Below are positions 47,851 to 61,013 of a stretch of DNA of 64,000 nt, in pieces. The notes below the pieces were generated by a model that searched no databases, was not told where the DNA came from, and was given only the letters and a program-made list of their open reading frames with translations. Origin of the DNA: Anticarsia gemmatalis (lineage: Eukaryota > Arthropoda > Insecta > Lepidoptera > Erebidae); NCBI RefSeq assembly GCF_050436995.1, contig NC_134745.1:7564001-7628000 (forward strand), in the 5' to 3' direction. Every line of letters starts with the position of its first letter. Within the stretch, counting starts at the first letter, position 1. Made by a program: the position numbers and the translations under genes.

Positions 47851-50800
47851 CGACGTGAATGCTGCCACCCTTGTCTTTATATTATATCTGTCTAACGATT
47901 TAAGTCACTGCTTCCAATAGTACATAATATACTCACTGAACCGAATTTCTTATATTTTTTTAGCTTATTAAACCGTGATATTTATAGAGTGGGTACATGA
48001 TAATATTAGTATTAGATATTTTTTAATCATCCTAAGAATAACCATTCTTGATCTAATTAGGGTAAGAAAGATTCCCTCGAGCCAGTTAACCATCATTCTA
48101 CTCATAAAGTTTGTTGCACGTGGACCAACACCACGCAAGCTTCACACTCGCTAACTTTCCCGATGAACAGGACCACCACAAAGGCCACGAAACCAAATAG
48201 CTTGACATAAACGGTGTTGTCACATCGTCTAAAAATCCAATAATAAGCTACCGTTTTCAATCAAGATCCAGGGGGCGCATGAGAGCGGAGCCAGCGGAAA
48301 GCTTCTAATAGCAAGCGAGAGAAAACACATTTGTCTTGTCCCGGGCCGTTAGCGTATATTACGCCGCGCTGAGACATCGCCCGCTGCGTGGTTCTAACTC
48401 AGTTTCACTATGTTAACTTGTGCGTTTTTCATCGTTACACAAAAATTAGCTGTTACTTATTCCACTTAAACGGTATCTACTTCCAACTTCCGTAATATCA
48501 TAAAACTTAAAGCACTTATGATAATTATGCCCGAATCTAGGTAGCTGCTACATACAATTTAAAATGAAAGTACTTACAGTTTCAGTGGGAAGCTTAAACA
48601 AAGCACGTTATGTCGCCGGAGCTTATTAAAAGTTTATTTTTCAAATAGAGGAAGCACGTAGTAGTTAACTTTATGACAACAACCTGCAACAAGAGGTCCC
48701 CGCCGTAATGAGTGAGTGGGGGAAGTTTGTCGCCGACTTTCCAAACTCCAGTCTACACTAATATTTTATTATTCCTACTATATCTCTCATATTGGTTTTT
48801 GCTCGACATATATCAATTCTAATTAGAAATAATTATATAATAATAACTGTTATCGTGATTTGTTTTTTCAATTTCTTAATTGATATTGGTTAAATCTTTA
48901 GCATCGAGTGTGTTGACTGCTGTGTCGTCGACGGGGTGGTGAACAGAACATGATATATTATGATTGACTAAATTATGAGTTTTCAGAATTTTAACTACAT
49001 ACATAAGTACATAAAATCAGGCCTCTAATTTTTAAAGGTTAGAGCACTACAATAAAATGGAAAATACAAATAAAAAAACTATACTTATTGCAGACACAGA
49101 ACTTGCTGAGACAGAAGAGATCGGTATCTTCTGTTATGAGAACATAGTTTTCCTGGACGATAGATTTCATATCTAAATGAACGAGATGGATCAGAACCAT
49201 TAGACATTAGAACACTTAGATGTGCGGTAGTTATGACAAAGTAGGCAACGTGTATGGCGCCACGGCGTCTCCTCACTTTTGTCCCCTCTAAATCTTATAG
49301 TAACACGGTGTCATAATGCAAGCAAGACACAAACATGTCTACGTGCGCCAAGCTTGTTAAGTGGTTTGGAAGAAAAACATCACAAAAACTTTTTTTATTG
49401 TCGTAAGCCATTTAAGCCGTATGTATTTCTTTTGTATAGGTAACAGTCTGCCTCTTTGTAGTTACGGTATGTAAAATATGGCCCCTTTGTTCGATAAATT
49501 GTACTAGTTTACGGATACTGTAGCGAAATATATAAAAAATGGATTGCGTCACTATTTTATATGCATAAAAATGAAATGTGCAGAATTTTTAACCCTAAAT
49601 GCAATAACGCAGTAAGTCGCATGTTTAAGGAGTAAGGTAAATTGTGTATTATATTTTTTCCAAGATTGAAAACAAAGTGTCATTGTGATGAATGGAAAGT
49701 TTACAAAAGCACCTCAAACTAAAAAGGTAGCTATCAAATATTATAGAGAAAAAACGCCCTAACTTAGAATGCAGTAGTGTTTTCCGGATAAGGAATGCGA
49801 TAAAAATTTACGGTTGTCGAATGGTCGTAAAAAGATCACCGCGTAGAGTAGAGAGCGCATTTCCAAATCCACCGTTACCACACGAGTAATTTTACGCAAA
49901 TCGATTTTACTATTGCCAACTCTTTTATTACGTCGGTCATCAACCATTTAGAATAAATCTTTAAGTTATTAGATATTGTACCAGTAGTTATTAAAAAATA
50001 CGATTTATTTCATAACTGTCAATATTTTGTGTTTAGTGACCTGCTTCTATTTTTACCAACGAAAAAAAATGTGACAAATCGTAAGGAGTAAGAAACAATA
50101 TGATTAAGCGTCAGTAAGGATTCCGATTTTAGGGCCGGTTGACGGGCTTCATAAAACGTATCGGAGACGTCTGTCCCCCTTGAACTCGAGTGCGGGACTA
50201 TATTCTCGGGGCCGGCACCCCCTGCCCGACCCTGGCCCCGCTACACTGCGAATATTTTTTGTGGGGACATCATAATAATAGCTCTGTATTACTTCAGGAG
50301 AAATTCCAAGAAGTTTATAACTCGAGATGAGTTTCGTGTTCCTTGTCATAAATAATAAAGCGGTCGTCGACTACAACGTTGTGCAGATTTTAAGTGAAGT
50401 AAAAATTCAAGAAATAATTTTTCATTTTCGGGTCTCAAGTCAAAAGGAAATTGTTGGAAGTTTAATAAATGAATGAAGATTTCATGGGGAACATGGCGCG
50501 ACTTTCGCCGGCAGTTTAAGCGGTTGACGCGAAAACTTCTAAGATTGTATAAAAAAATAACCTACCTATTGTAAAATTACCATATAAAATTTAGCGTGGA
50601 ATGCATTAACAATTTGAAACAGTTCCGCTTGATCGGGCTCCTCGTGACAGCCGCATAATGTAAAGGGTGACTCGTGATTTTGCACTTTCGTATAGCAATT
50701 CTTTTCACAGAGACTTCGTATGATAAATTGCAAGCAGTCGAAATTACATAAAAATAAATAGTTAAGAAGAACATAAGTAAGTAAAGAGATAAAGGAAGGG

Positions 50801-53800
50801 TCGGCTTACCTATCAATCTAATATCATAAATTTCGTTTAACGCTCAAACTATCTCTAACACGATGGCGAATGCAATGTTCTCTCCTGTGCTGTCTACAGA
50901 TTCTACTTAAGTTAATGGATAAGTTGCGAAGGCACGGAGTTTACTTTGTGTTTTCAGGTAGACGGACTTGATCGAGAAGTTTTCTTCGTTAATTTGAACA
51001 AGGCAGGAGCTTTACAAAACTGTCAGGATAGTTTTAAGTACAAGGTGCCCTGATTGTCGAGTTTATAATTACCATGATAGCAATAGATCTTGCTCCTTGT
51101 TAACAACTTCTTTTATTTTTGTCTCATATAAAATAAAACAAAAATACGATAAATGGAAAAGATATTGTGAAACCTGTGGGTTTTAACTTTATCCGAGTAA
51201 GTAAACATTCAGCGACGTAACAAATTACGACTGAATTACAAGTTATTTTCAAAAAAGTAAGTCGCCCGAAACTTCCTCCGCCTAAAGAATTATGAAGATT
51301 AGCATAACAAAGTAACCTGAAACTGTGTTCTTGGAATGCGTCGCCTTTTGCAACTTAGAAATCTTGTGGCCGTCGTATTTATTTGCAAAGTTTAGACAAT
51401 AATTATGACTAAGAATTAAGAAGTCACGGCATGTTTTACAATTCTATTGTTATTTAAAATAAAAACTGCAACCAGAGACTAAAAAAACATAAGCAGAACT
51501 GAGGGAATGGAACGAGACACAGGCCTATAACTCGCTTTCGCTACCAATTACGCTAATGGAATTTATTTCATTTCAAACCTACGAGTACGTTCTCTGTGAA
51601 GTCTGCGCTTGCACTCGCAGTGCTTTATTGCAACTTGAAAAGGTTACAAGCTTTTGTAATCTTGACTTAAATCGACAGTTGTTGTGAAAATAGTCCGTTA
51701 TAGTTATTGGTTTCCTATAGATATATGCCTAGAGTTGTATCTAGTAATATTAACAATATTACATAGCTGACCGTCACCAATATTATCGAATATGTTCGTA
51801 AGCAATACATTTATAAACTCTTTAAAAAAAATTGTGATATGCATAGTGATAGAGAGAAAAGCGAAGTAGAGCTTTTATTGATGTTCTTTATATGTTAGGA
51901 AAGAAAAACATTATCCGTTTCAGCCTAACGATAATTAATCAAATTTGTGTGTTAAAAGTTAAAAAGTAGCCCTTACAAGACTCGTACGTGTTCTTTGTCT
52001 CAAGTTTTGTGCTCACCTCTAAGGAAGTTCCCCCTCGGAGCAACTAATATTAGTCAATTAGGTATTCAGGGCGCGCGCGGCGCACCCCGCTCGCTCCTGC
52101 GTCTACTGCCTGGCCCACTCGCTTTCTCCTCTATACCATACTGCAACGCCAATTAAAAAAATACCACCGTGTATTAGTTCGACGACGATGCAGTATGTGC
52201 CTCGTGCGATACATAGCATAGGCTTGCACAGATATTATGAAAGTAAACGGAACTTGGCTTTGCAAAGACTCAGAGATTAAATAGCTTTATTATTTCATAG
52301 ACAACGATTTTTCTTAAACTTTAATCAAATATTTATCAAAATAACAAGGCTGCCTTAGCCGGTACTACCCGGTAATAGCGTTCAAACTCATATATAAAAA
52401 AACACAATTGAATAGATAAACTACCGCTAAATGTACCTCAGAAGCCGGGGTTAGTTGAACTAGAAATAACAAAAATAAAAAAACACACATATAAAAAGTA
52501 TTATAAACAGAACTCCGAATGATTTTCTAATAATTTATTACTGCCATAATGTAAGGCACTCATATAATAGTAATACAGTAGTAATTCTAGCCGAAAAAAA
52601 ATCATATTTAAATATTTTATGTCCGTTCCTCTTATCATATTCTAAGAGTTCTTTTTAGAACACTCTTGGGTGTTACGACTTTTATCGCAGGAAATCTCTC
52701 TCCTTTCTGCATAATTCATCGCTATGAAGTTGAAACCGAAGTCGTAAAAGAAATCGTTCTATGATTTCATGTCTTCGGCGGGAAACTTTCTACTTGTCTT
52801 TCTTTTGAATCAACGGTCGCTGCGGGCCACCTTACCGACTTACCTACTACTATATTATACACGATTGCACTTTGGTCCTTTAACATGAATACGTTGGGAA
52901 CGTTTATGGTAATCGTTACGTTCTATTCACCCTAAAGATAGGTTCAGTGGTTTGAATATGTTTTATTCTCACTAATTTGTTAAGTCGATACAAATGTTTC
53001 TATAATGTAAATCTATAAGTCTAATTAAAGAGTAATAATGCAAACAAGCAAGTGAAACTAAGTTTATATCTGTTCATATCAATATGTAAGAGGCAGTGTT
53101 AAAGCGTGGCATTGCTAAGTCGTAGAATATTCTATGAGCGTTGTACGGTCACAACATTTAGTGTTGCGGTTGTTGCAAGTTTATTTGTAGACTCATATTT
53201 TACTTTCTACATGTTGAGGCCCGTCTAACTCCGTCCGACGTCGGAAGCTTCTTCTTTGCAAGAAATGTTTTAAGACGAATTCCGAAAATTTCCCCTCAAC
53301 ATTGCGATTCAAAGAAACAAACTTATATTAAAGTAATTTAAATGGCGTCTTTGTTATTCTTTGCCGAAGTTAGAAGTTATGCATTTTGTATTTTTGTGTT
53401 TGAAAAATAGCAGACATGATTATTATTGTATGCTGAATGTAAGCAACGACGACAATAGAAACTTGTCAAAGTATGACCATATTGTTAAGCATGTTATTTT
53501 TTGTTAAACACAATATGAGTACAGTTTAGGGAAAAACTTTGGTAGCGATTTAACATGTTAAAATACAACATGAAATTGTGTTGTTGTTTCGTAAATTCGC
53601 CTAGAGCTAAGGTTAATTTGAAATTATAATTTGATTGGCTTCGTCTAAGCCGTAAGCGGCAGGATGTCCTTTGCAATCATTGTTATTTACTACACCGCCG
53701 TCCGCTCAGGACAATATTTTACCTACCTTAAACCACGCTTTTTATGAAATCATAATTTGATTATCTCTGGTTTATAAATTATGGTAACAAAAAAACGCCC

Positions 53801-55496
53801 GTCCATTTAAACAAGCTGCTGCCGATATTAAATTCTTAAATCTTGGAAATATTGTTTATTAAATTGCTTTTTTAGCAACAACAAGAAAATTGAGATGCTT
53901 TGTTATAATATGAAACATAGGGCGAGCATGTTACGAGTAGTTTGTTACCACAATTTATAAAATCTTTCAGTAAGAATTGTTGGATAGAATAGAGCAACAT
54001 AAAAAAATACATAATTTATTTTAAACGTATGCCAGAAATGCGAATAAAACACATTAAACAAAAACAAGTTAAAAAACATGTCATGATTAATATTCAACAA
54101 AGCCGATTTCTTGCTGATTTAATGTGAGGATGGTATTATAATATAAATAAAGCCAATCTCCCCACAAAATGGACCGTGTGCCTGCCTAATCCCGTAATAA
54201 ATCATCATTTAGATCGAATAATCATCATAAACCTTACGTCGGTCGTCCGGTGAGTGAGCGGCGCGCGCCGAGCGTCGCCCGCGATCGCTTCCATACATCA
54301 TGTGGCGATTACTTGTATCAAATAAACATTACGGACTTGCCTTCTCACATTACGTCACACTGGCCGCCCGTCTGCGGATTTACCAATAACGATATCTTTC
54401 TTTTTCGGCAAATACATATATGATTACATTCATCAGTCTCATACATATTCATCGGGCTATAGTTTTTATATTAGCTCGTTTCTATATTGAATTCACAATA
54501 TTGTAATACATATTTGACATATTCATTTCAAACAATAAATCCGTAAAAAGAATTGCATCAGATAAAACCGAAGTTATGACGGACAACGTGATGTCCAGTA
54601 TACAACTTTTTTAGAATCGGCAGTGATAGTGAAGAGAAAACTAATTTACGGCTGCTGGATGATATGAATTTTAAATTGACGTGGGGGTGTGGTGCAGTGC
54701 GGAGTCTCCACCGAGAGCCCCCGGGGCAGAACCGCGCCAGACAAACGACATCAACGGTTGCGATTAAAAATTCGACAGGGGGACGCACGCCCGATGTTAT
54801 CGAAGTACAAGCGCTTCGTGCCCAGCGGCCCAGCCACCCGCAAGATTGTACACTCAATCTTGGTCTACCAACAATACTACTCAGGTTTAACCAGAGCCAA
54901 TCATTTCGTATTATTGTCAGTATGGACATATGGAAGGCTAAAATACGGTATTAGATAAAAACTTTCCTGGTTGTGTAATAACATGCATTGTTTATTCGCC
55001 ACGAGAGACAAGAAATAAAAGCAAGTTGTTCTGGTACCGGTGACCTTTGTATTTATGAGTTGCTGGTGTAAGATGCTCACGCCTCGTGACGACTAAGGTC
55101 ACAGTCGTCCTCCGAGTACCGTTACGAAGAGGAATTTGGTTAGAAATACGTGCGACTGGACAATTTGAACACCCCGTACAACATGAGTTAGGGAAAAAGC
55201 GATGTATTGTATAGTGCTCGTAGGGTGGGCTAACAACCTGTTCTGACACGCGCCTTGTTCTATTTTTTAACCTAGAACTTCCATGTGTAGTACTGACTGT
55301 TTTATATGTAACTGGTGAACGAGCAACCTGTAGTTTTAATGATTTGATAGAAGGATAAAATACACCTTGATAGAATTTTAAGCAAAAACTATTTTTAATG
55401 CTATTGAAATGTTCGGTTGATTAACTTTCTGTTTCCAATATGACCGCATTTTTTATTATTATTTTTACTTGTATTTTATAAATTAACCATTATTAT

Positions 55497-55530
55497 CCAA
55501 CTGCTGGACAATAGTTTCCTTCCCAGAAAG
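55497..55530 (+). mobile_element. Remnant of a dispersed lepidopteran repeat (CAACTGCTGGACA box)
   Basis: CCAACTGCTGGACAATAGTTTCC resembles a short block common in lepidopteran non-LTR retrotransposon 3' regions. No flanking similarity remains. A weaker match, CACTGCTGGGCAAAAAATG, occurs at about 32520. Confidence 0.35.
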
Positions 55531-58254
55531 ACTGTCTAATTTTATATAGAGTTAAATTTAATTTCTATGTGTTATCAAATAGTTACCATTATTATTAAGT
55601 TTTTAATGAAAATAAAGCTATGAGTTTTACATTTTTACTTAGGTATATGTGCAGCAAACATCAGGTGACAGAAGTAAACATTGATCGGCGGCTCAAAATA
55701 TGTAATTATAATAATATATTTTGACAAAAACGGTAGCTATGCAGGGAACACCCCTAATATTGCAAATTAAAAAGCGCTGTAGTCTCGGGGGAGGCCTATT
55801 TTGAAGCGGTAAAGATTTGCGGAGGGTGCGGACCATTCTCTATGGTCGGGACTCGAGCTACAATCAATCATTAATTACGTTTAGTCACATTTACGCGCCA
55901 CATGTTGCTATAAGCATTCGTGTAATGTCCTTGTAGAGACCCCTACTTACACAATCGATAACTGTTTATACGTATTAGCTTTTTTGTTGAGCACAATGGC
56001 ATACTTAGAGCTTTGATGTATGGATTTTCCTCACTGCAATAATTAAAATGATTATAATTTTGTGCTGCGCAATATGCAAGTATAAAACGTCAGAAGTAAC
56101 TGTAAAAGGATGTTATTATGGAATGTTTAGTTGACTTTGTAAATATAAATACTCATATTTTACTTTTATTTTGTTTCTTTCTCATCGTGCATACGCAATT
56201 AGTCAAATTCATTTGAGGATATCGAAAGATCTTCTGAAAATGCAACAGTAGACGAAGCTTTAAAAACAAATGTGTGCTTTAAATGTATTTTCATTAATAG
56301 CGTATTAAATCTGTAAACACAAGCTTTATAGCCACACTTAACAAAAATTATGGAGTCTCAAGAAGCCACAACGAAAAGTTATATCCCATTAGCTGCAGCA
56401 AGATCATAAACCATCATGCGAATGAGTAAGTATACTCGTAGTTTGTTTGTAGAAGGTGAGTAATTATATTTTAAACAGTTTTTGTCGAAATGATGTTAGC
56501 TGTTGACATTTGTATGATTTTAGATTAGTATTACATCATGTAGAATAGAAATCAAGTAATAAAAATACATATTGAGTCGTAGTTGCGTACATAGAAACAT
56601 AACGTCGTGGCAGGAGAGCGCGTGTGCAGATAAGCATCTGCTGAGTGGTCCCCTTGTGTTTTCCGATCGACACACGCTCTGTGTTGCTATTAATTTCTGA
56701 ACCCAGTCACAAAGCTTGGACATAATGTGATTATATTTGCAAGTAAAATGAGTATAACACTATAATTTTATGCAGTCCTATTATCATCCCTGAGGAAAAA
56801 TCCCTGTGTGAGCGTTGATGAACGCTTCTGATAAAGATAGCTGGGAATAAAACCTCAGCCTGGGATCTATTTTCTTGATTGAATGGTAAGCTTTATATTA
56901 ATAGCAAAATTATACCATTGATCACATAAACTGAGCGAACTTGATTAATGCACGCGAACAAGTTATCCACAGCTGGTATAACTAATCGGTCGCATTACAC
57001 TCGCATGTATCTAAGTACTATTAGTAGTACATACAAACCACGACGAGTCAACAGGTTAACCACAAACTACGAGCTACCAACCGTGTGGTCATCGATCTAT
57101 TTACTGGCCGCAATCTTCGCATAGAGGTGCTCGAACGAAGCAAAAATACCAAGACAAACTTTCTCCTCACCTTGACTTGCCAATAAGGAACACGTCCCTA
57201 AAAATGTAAAGTGAGGGGAGACGTTAATAAAAATTCCACGCTGGAACAACAAATTAAACGAAGCCGAGCCACTCGAAAAGCCATAAGTACTCATCTCAAT
57301 TGCTACCGATAAGAAATCCAAGCCTTGGCAATGTATTCGAGGCACGTTTCGGCTCACGGTTTTTTCTCGCTATGCTACTGTGGCGTTTAAAACGAATTGA
57401 CTCTTAAATTCTTCAGAATGAAATGCTGTCGGAGTTTTATTAAATCGAGTGTAACCATTCCTGACATTACGCAAATGGCGGGCCCTCCCCTACATCTGTC
57501 GCAGGGATGCACCCCCTTAATAAGTGTTAACGCTCGCCGGCTGCGATGAACACTCCGTCCCGGCTCAAGCTAAATCTCTACAAATTCTTGATACAAATTA
57601 ATGCCGTGGGAGGACTCCGCCAGCGTCTCTTGTAATTTCATTTTGTATTAGCAATGTGCCCCTTAGACACAGTGAAAACATTACAATATGTGAGTGCGCG
57701 ACGTGTTTAATAGTTGCCCTTCTAGCTTTGTTTAGTTTAACACACGTTTCAACTACTTACACTTGATTTGATTACATTTAGAAACCAACTACAGAATCGT
57801 AGAATTTGAAAGAATCAATTTGAACTTTACAAATCTGACTGCTTACCTACATATTTTTATAGCATACGCAAAAAAAAACGATATATATAAAAATGTAGCT
57901 CAGATAAGATGGTAAGATATATTGCAAGTGATCTGGCCTGTATAAGTTCCTACATCAACTTATAAAACTAGTACAACAAGTTCTTATTTCAATGAATTTC
58001 TTCCATAAACATAAATCTCCACATACTGACAAATTAAGTTATTATAGTAATAAGTTACGTACAACAATAACATGATACAAATTGCGAATCATTTCTATTT
58101 TTCAGACCATTAACTCTGAACAATAACACGGCAGCGGAACGGGCGAGAGTAAAATAAACGCCGAGCGAAATAGTTCGGAACTGGTATCATCGTTGCAAAT
58201 GTAAATGAACAATTAAAGCGCTCGCCGTGGCCAGGGACAATGATGATAATTATT

Positions 58255-58330
58255 TTAGTTTGCTGTCGGCGCGGTTGTCAGTCGCCGCCCGCTCCAGCCC
58301 GCTCCTGCCCGCTCCCGCGCTGGAATGCTC
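58255..58330. other. GC-rich island with direct repeats
   Basis: Contains GTCGGCGCGG and three near-identical tandem units CCCGCTCC/CCCGCTCCTG/CCCGCTCCCG between 58287 and 58317, just before ordinary AT-rich sequence. No coding signal. Candidate regulatory element. Confidence 0.35.
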
Positions 58331-59530
58331 CTCGGACCCCTATTTTCGCCATTAAACAGCGACACTTCTGCTGTTCGTAAATTATTATCAGCTAGCGCTT
58401 TCATTACTCGGTTCCGTAACAAAGGAACTCTCCGAATGTACGTAGTGATTCAACTTCGGTTCGAGTGCGCCTCCACCTCCATTGTTCGCCACCAGAAATC
58501 ATGACTCATATTAGGCCCCGAGGTGAAATTTTGATTAATTCGTTACACTATTCTCCGTTATCGGTAGTTCAGGCCGAGTAACTTCCATGAATGGAAACTC
58601 AACTGTGGAATAATTGCATCGGGTGCTTTTAAATGTCGTACGTTGCAAGAGCTGTTCAGGTTTACTAGGAGCTGTAAAATATTTCAAGATTCTTGAGCTG
58701 TTACTGTTGTTATCGAATTTTTTAGTCTCATATAAATATGTGTAAAATAAAACTTTAATTTCTATTTAAATTTATTCTACTATTAAGTTGTCTTCCTTAT
58801 CATAGAAAAATAATGTTGAAAGTAAAAAATAAGTCGCGTACCAATTACCGTATACATACGCGTACACGCGTAGGTGACAACACTTGAATAACTCTACTCT
58901 TCAAACCGCACTTAACAAAATGACGAACATAACATGAGAATGGACATGTTTCCCTATTGGTAATCATTTTTACAAAAATAGTTCAAACTGACTTATTTTG
59001 TAGGGGTAAGCCTAGAGTACCGGTAGTATCAAAGCAGGTATCCTTTTCTAATAAAACGCTACGCACAACAAAGATACTTTTTTATTACAATTTATTTACA
59101 CTAGTTAAGCTACGTGTAGTCTATCCAAGGTTAAAATATTAGCATCAGTTGACTAAAACGTCTGTACATTACGAAATCAATTTCCCAGATCGTTTGAAAT
59201 TCAGAATTATCATAAGTACTAATTAGTTTCTGATTAGATTTCTGGCTCGGACAGCGTTTTTTTAGGTTTTCCTAATATATTTGAATATTATGGTTAGTTG
59301 CCTGCAAGGTACATAGCAATAGGATTATTTATGGTCGTATTACATAGAACTAAACTACTAACTAAACTGTAAATTGCAAAACGCGGATGTATTTCATACG
59401 CCTTTGCATACTATCAAGTATAACTTGCATAATCTTATAAAATAAAATAACACTTCTAACTGCAAAATAATAAGTAAGCTTGTCACCCATTTTTGCTTTT
59501 AAACAGGTAGCTTCTTTAATAAATTTTTCA

Positions 59531-59781
59531 TCTATACTAATTTTATAAAGCTGAAGAGTTTGTTTATTTGTTTGTTTGTTTGAACACGCTAATCTCAGTA
59601 ACTACTGGTTTGATTTGTAAATTCTTTCAATGTTAGATAGCCCATTTATCGAGAAAGGCTATAGGCTATATATCATCACGTTTCGACCCATAGGAGCAGA
59701 GCACCAGTGAAAATTGTTACAAAAACGGGAAAAATCATGGCTCTCTTATGTGACGCAAGCGAAGTTGCACGGGTCAGCTAG
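59531..59781 (+). mobile_element. Short non-autonomous Helitron-type element, copy 2
   Basis: 251 bp with the same ends as copy 1: TCTATACTAATTTTATAAAG at the start and GGGTCAGCTAG at the end, between A (59530) and T (59782). Compared with copy 1 it has an extra GTTT unit near the 5' end and a short internal deletion after AAAAATCATGG. One base of the 3' hairpin is changed (TTGCA instead of TTGCG), leaving GCAA/TTGC. It is in the same orientation as copy 1. Both copies look fairly young because the internal blocks are still easily aligned. Confidence 0.9.
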
Positions 59782-60040
59782 TTATGAATATTTTGCACAC
59801 TTGTGCACCTGCGTGTACACTTTCAAAAGTATTATGATCACCCTTGACCTTTTACCCAAGTTCATTACAGTGAGCGCACAAAAAAGCGACAAGGGGAATT
59901 GCCCTCTGATCTCTGAATTTTAATTAATAGGGAGACCAGTAGCCCAAGGTTAATGCGTTTGTGTGGCAAATTAAATCAATGGTGTAGAGTACTGCTCAAA
60001 TGTGCTTACCTACCTATTAAGAGTCGCATACAAATCCTTA

Positions 60041-60165
60041 TTAAAAGTATAAGTATAGTCTGTCTGTCTATCTGCCTGTTACCGCTGACCCGATTTTCAT
60101 AAAATTTGTTATGAAGATAGCTGGAGCAAGGTTGAACATAGGCTACATTTTCCTCAAAAAATAAT
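60041..60165 (+). mobile_element. Fragment of a dispersed lepidopteran repeat
   Basis: Contains GTCTGTCTGTCTATCTGCCTGTTACCGCTGA, CCGATTTTCATAAAATTTGTTATGAAGATAGCTGG and GAACATAGGCTAC. This order of blocks is typical of a widespread lepidopteran non-autonomous element (Helitron-like or LINE-derived). Ends are not preserved. Confidence 0.65.
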
Positions 60166-60551
60166 ATAATTTATTTTACTTGAACTTGTATTTTTAAGAA
60201 CATTGATTTTTATTTTACTGTTATAACAGCAGTAAGTAATTTTGATGAGTAATTTTACTGATGACCAATGTGCCTCAAAAAAGTCTAACTGTATCTTTTT
60301 TTTATTCGCTCAATGATGTTTTTATTTGGAGCTTTTGACAAACTTATTTTATTCCACTTTCACTTAGATAACAAGTAACGCCATCTACATTTAGAAATTT
60401 GAAAGTTGCCTACTAATATTTTTTAAGGTACAATAATCCTATTTTTTATTATTAAGAATATTAATATAAAGATTTAAGGTTAAGAAAATCTTATTCTATA
60501 AATATATCTGGTTTATATTATAACACCTAAACATACACAGCAATATAACAG

Positions 60552-60600
60552 GCGTAGCAAAGTACTACCGGTGCTACGACTGGCGTAGCCCTTGCTACGC
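60552..60600. repeat. Inverted-repeat cluster of GCGTAGC/GCTACGC motifs
   Basis: Outer arms GCGTAGCAA (60552-60560) and TTGCTACGC (60592-60600) are perfectly complementary. Inside are GCTACG (60573-60578) and CGTAGC (60584-60589), also complementary. A nested stem of 9 plus 6 bp is possible. Confidence 0.6.
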
Positions 60601-60985
60601 TAAGATGTTTTTTTTGAAATAAACTATATTTCGAACAAGTAGTGGTCAAATCGGAACTTGAAAAAAGCTACCTTTTTAGCTACCGTTTATGTAATGAGGT
60701 GGAAATCTAATTTTAAGATGCCTTAATTACCTAGAAAACGAAATATTACATTATAAAAACTATATTTCGTCATGCTTCTTGTTAAGATGCTTTGTACAGC
60801 TGCAATTAAATCCATAAATAATTATTAATAACAGTAAATTATACAAAACAAAATTTTTAATAAATTGTAACGCACAGCCGATATATTTCCCAGTCACGCG
60901 TTATCACAGTTTATTGGTAAAAGAACCACCAATTCATTGACACAAAGAACAAAGTGAACGAGTACACGAATCACATTACCATCGA

Positions 60986-61013
60986 CCGTGATGTTCCGTG
61001 ATGTTCCGTGATC
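60986..61013. repeat. Ten-base direct tandem repeat
   Basis: CCGTGATGTT occurs twice in direct succession, followed by CCGTGAT, giving nearly three units. Likely replication slippage. Confidence 0.75.

Larger units (their letters stand above)
43301..59530 (-). other. Presumed 5' intron, fourth part
   Basis: No supported exon. It holds the microsatellite near 43430, a GCTAC cluster at 45946-46006, a decayed repeat remnant at 55497-55530 and GC-rich islands at about 44026-44095, 47711-47850, 48262-48390, 52061-52110, 54241-54300, 54661-54850, 57471-57620 and 58255-58330. The 54558-54960 segment has overlapping open frames on both strands (up to 123 codons) but no recognisable domain. Confidence 0.6.
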
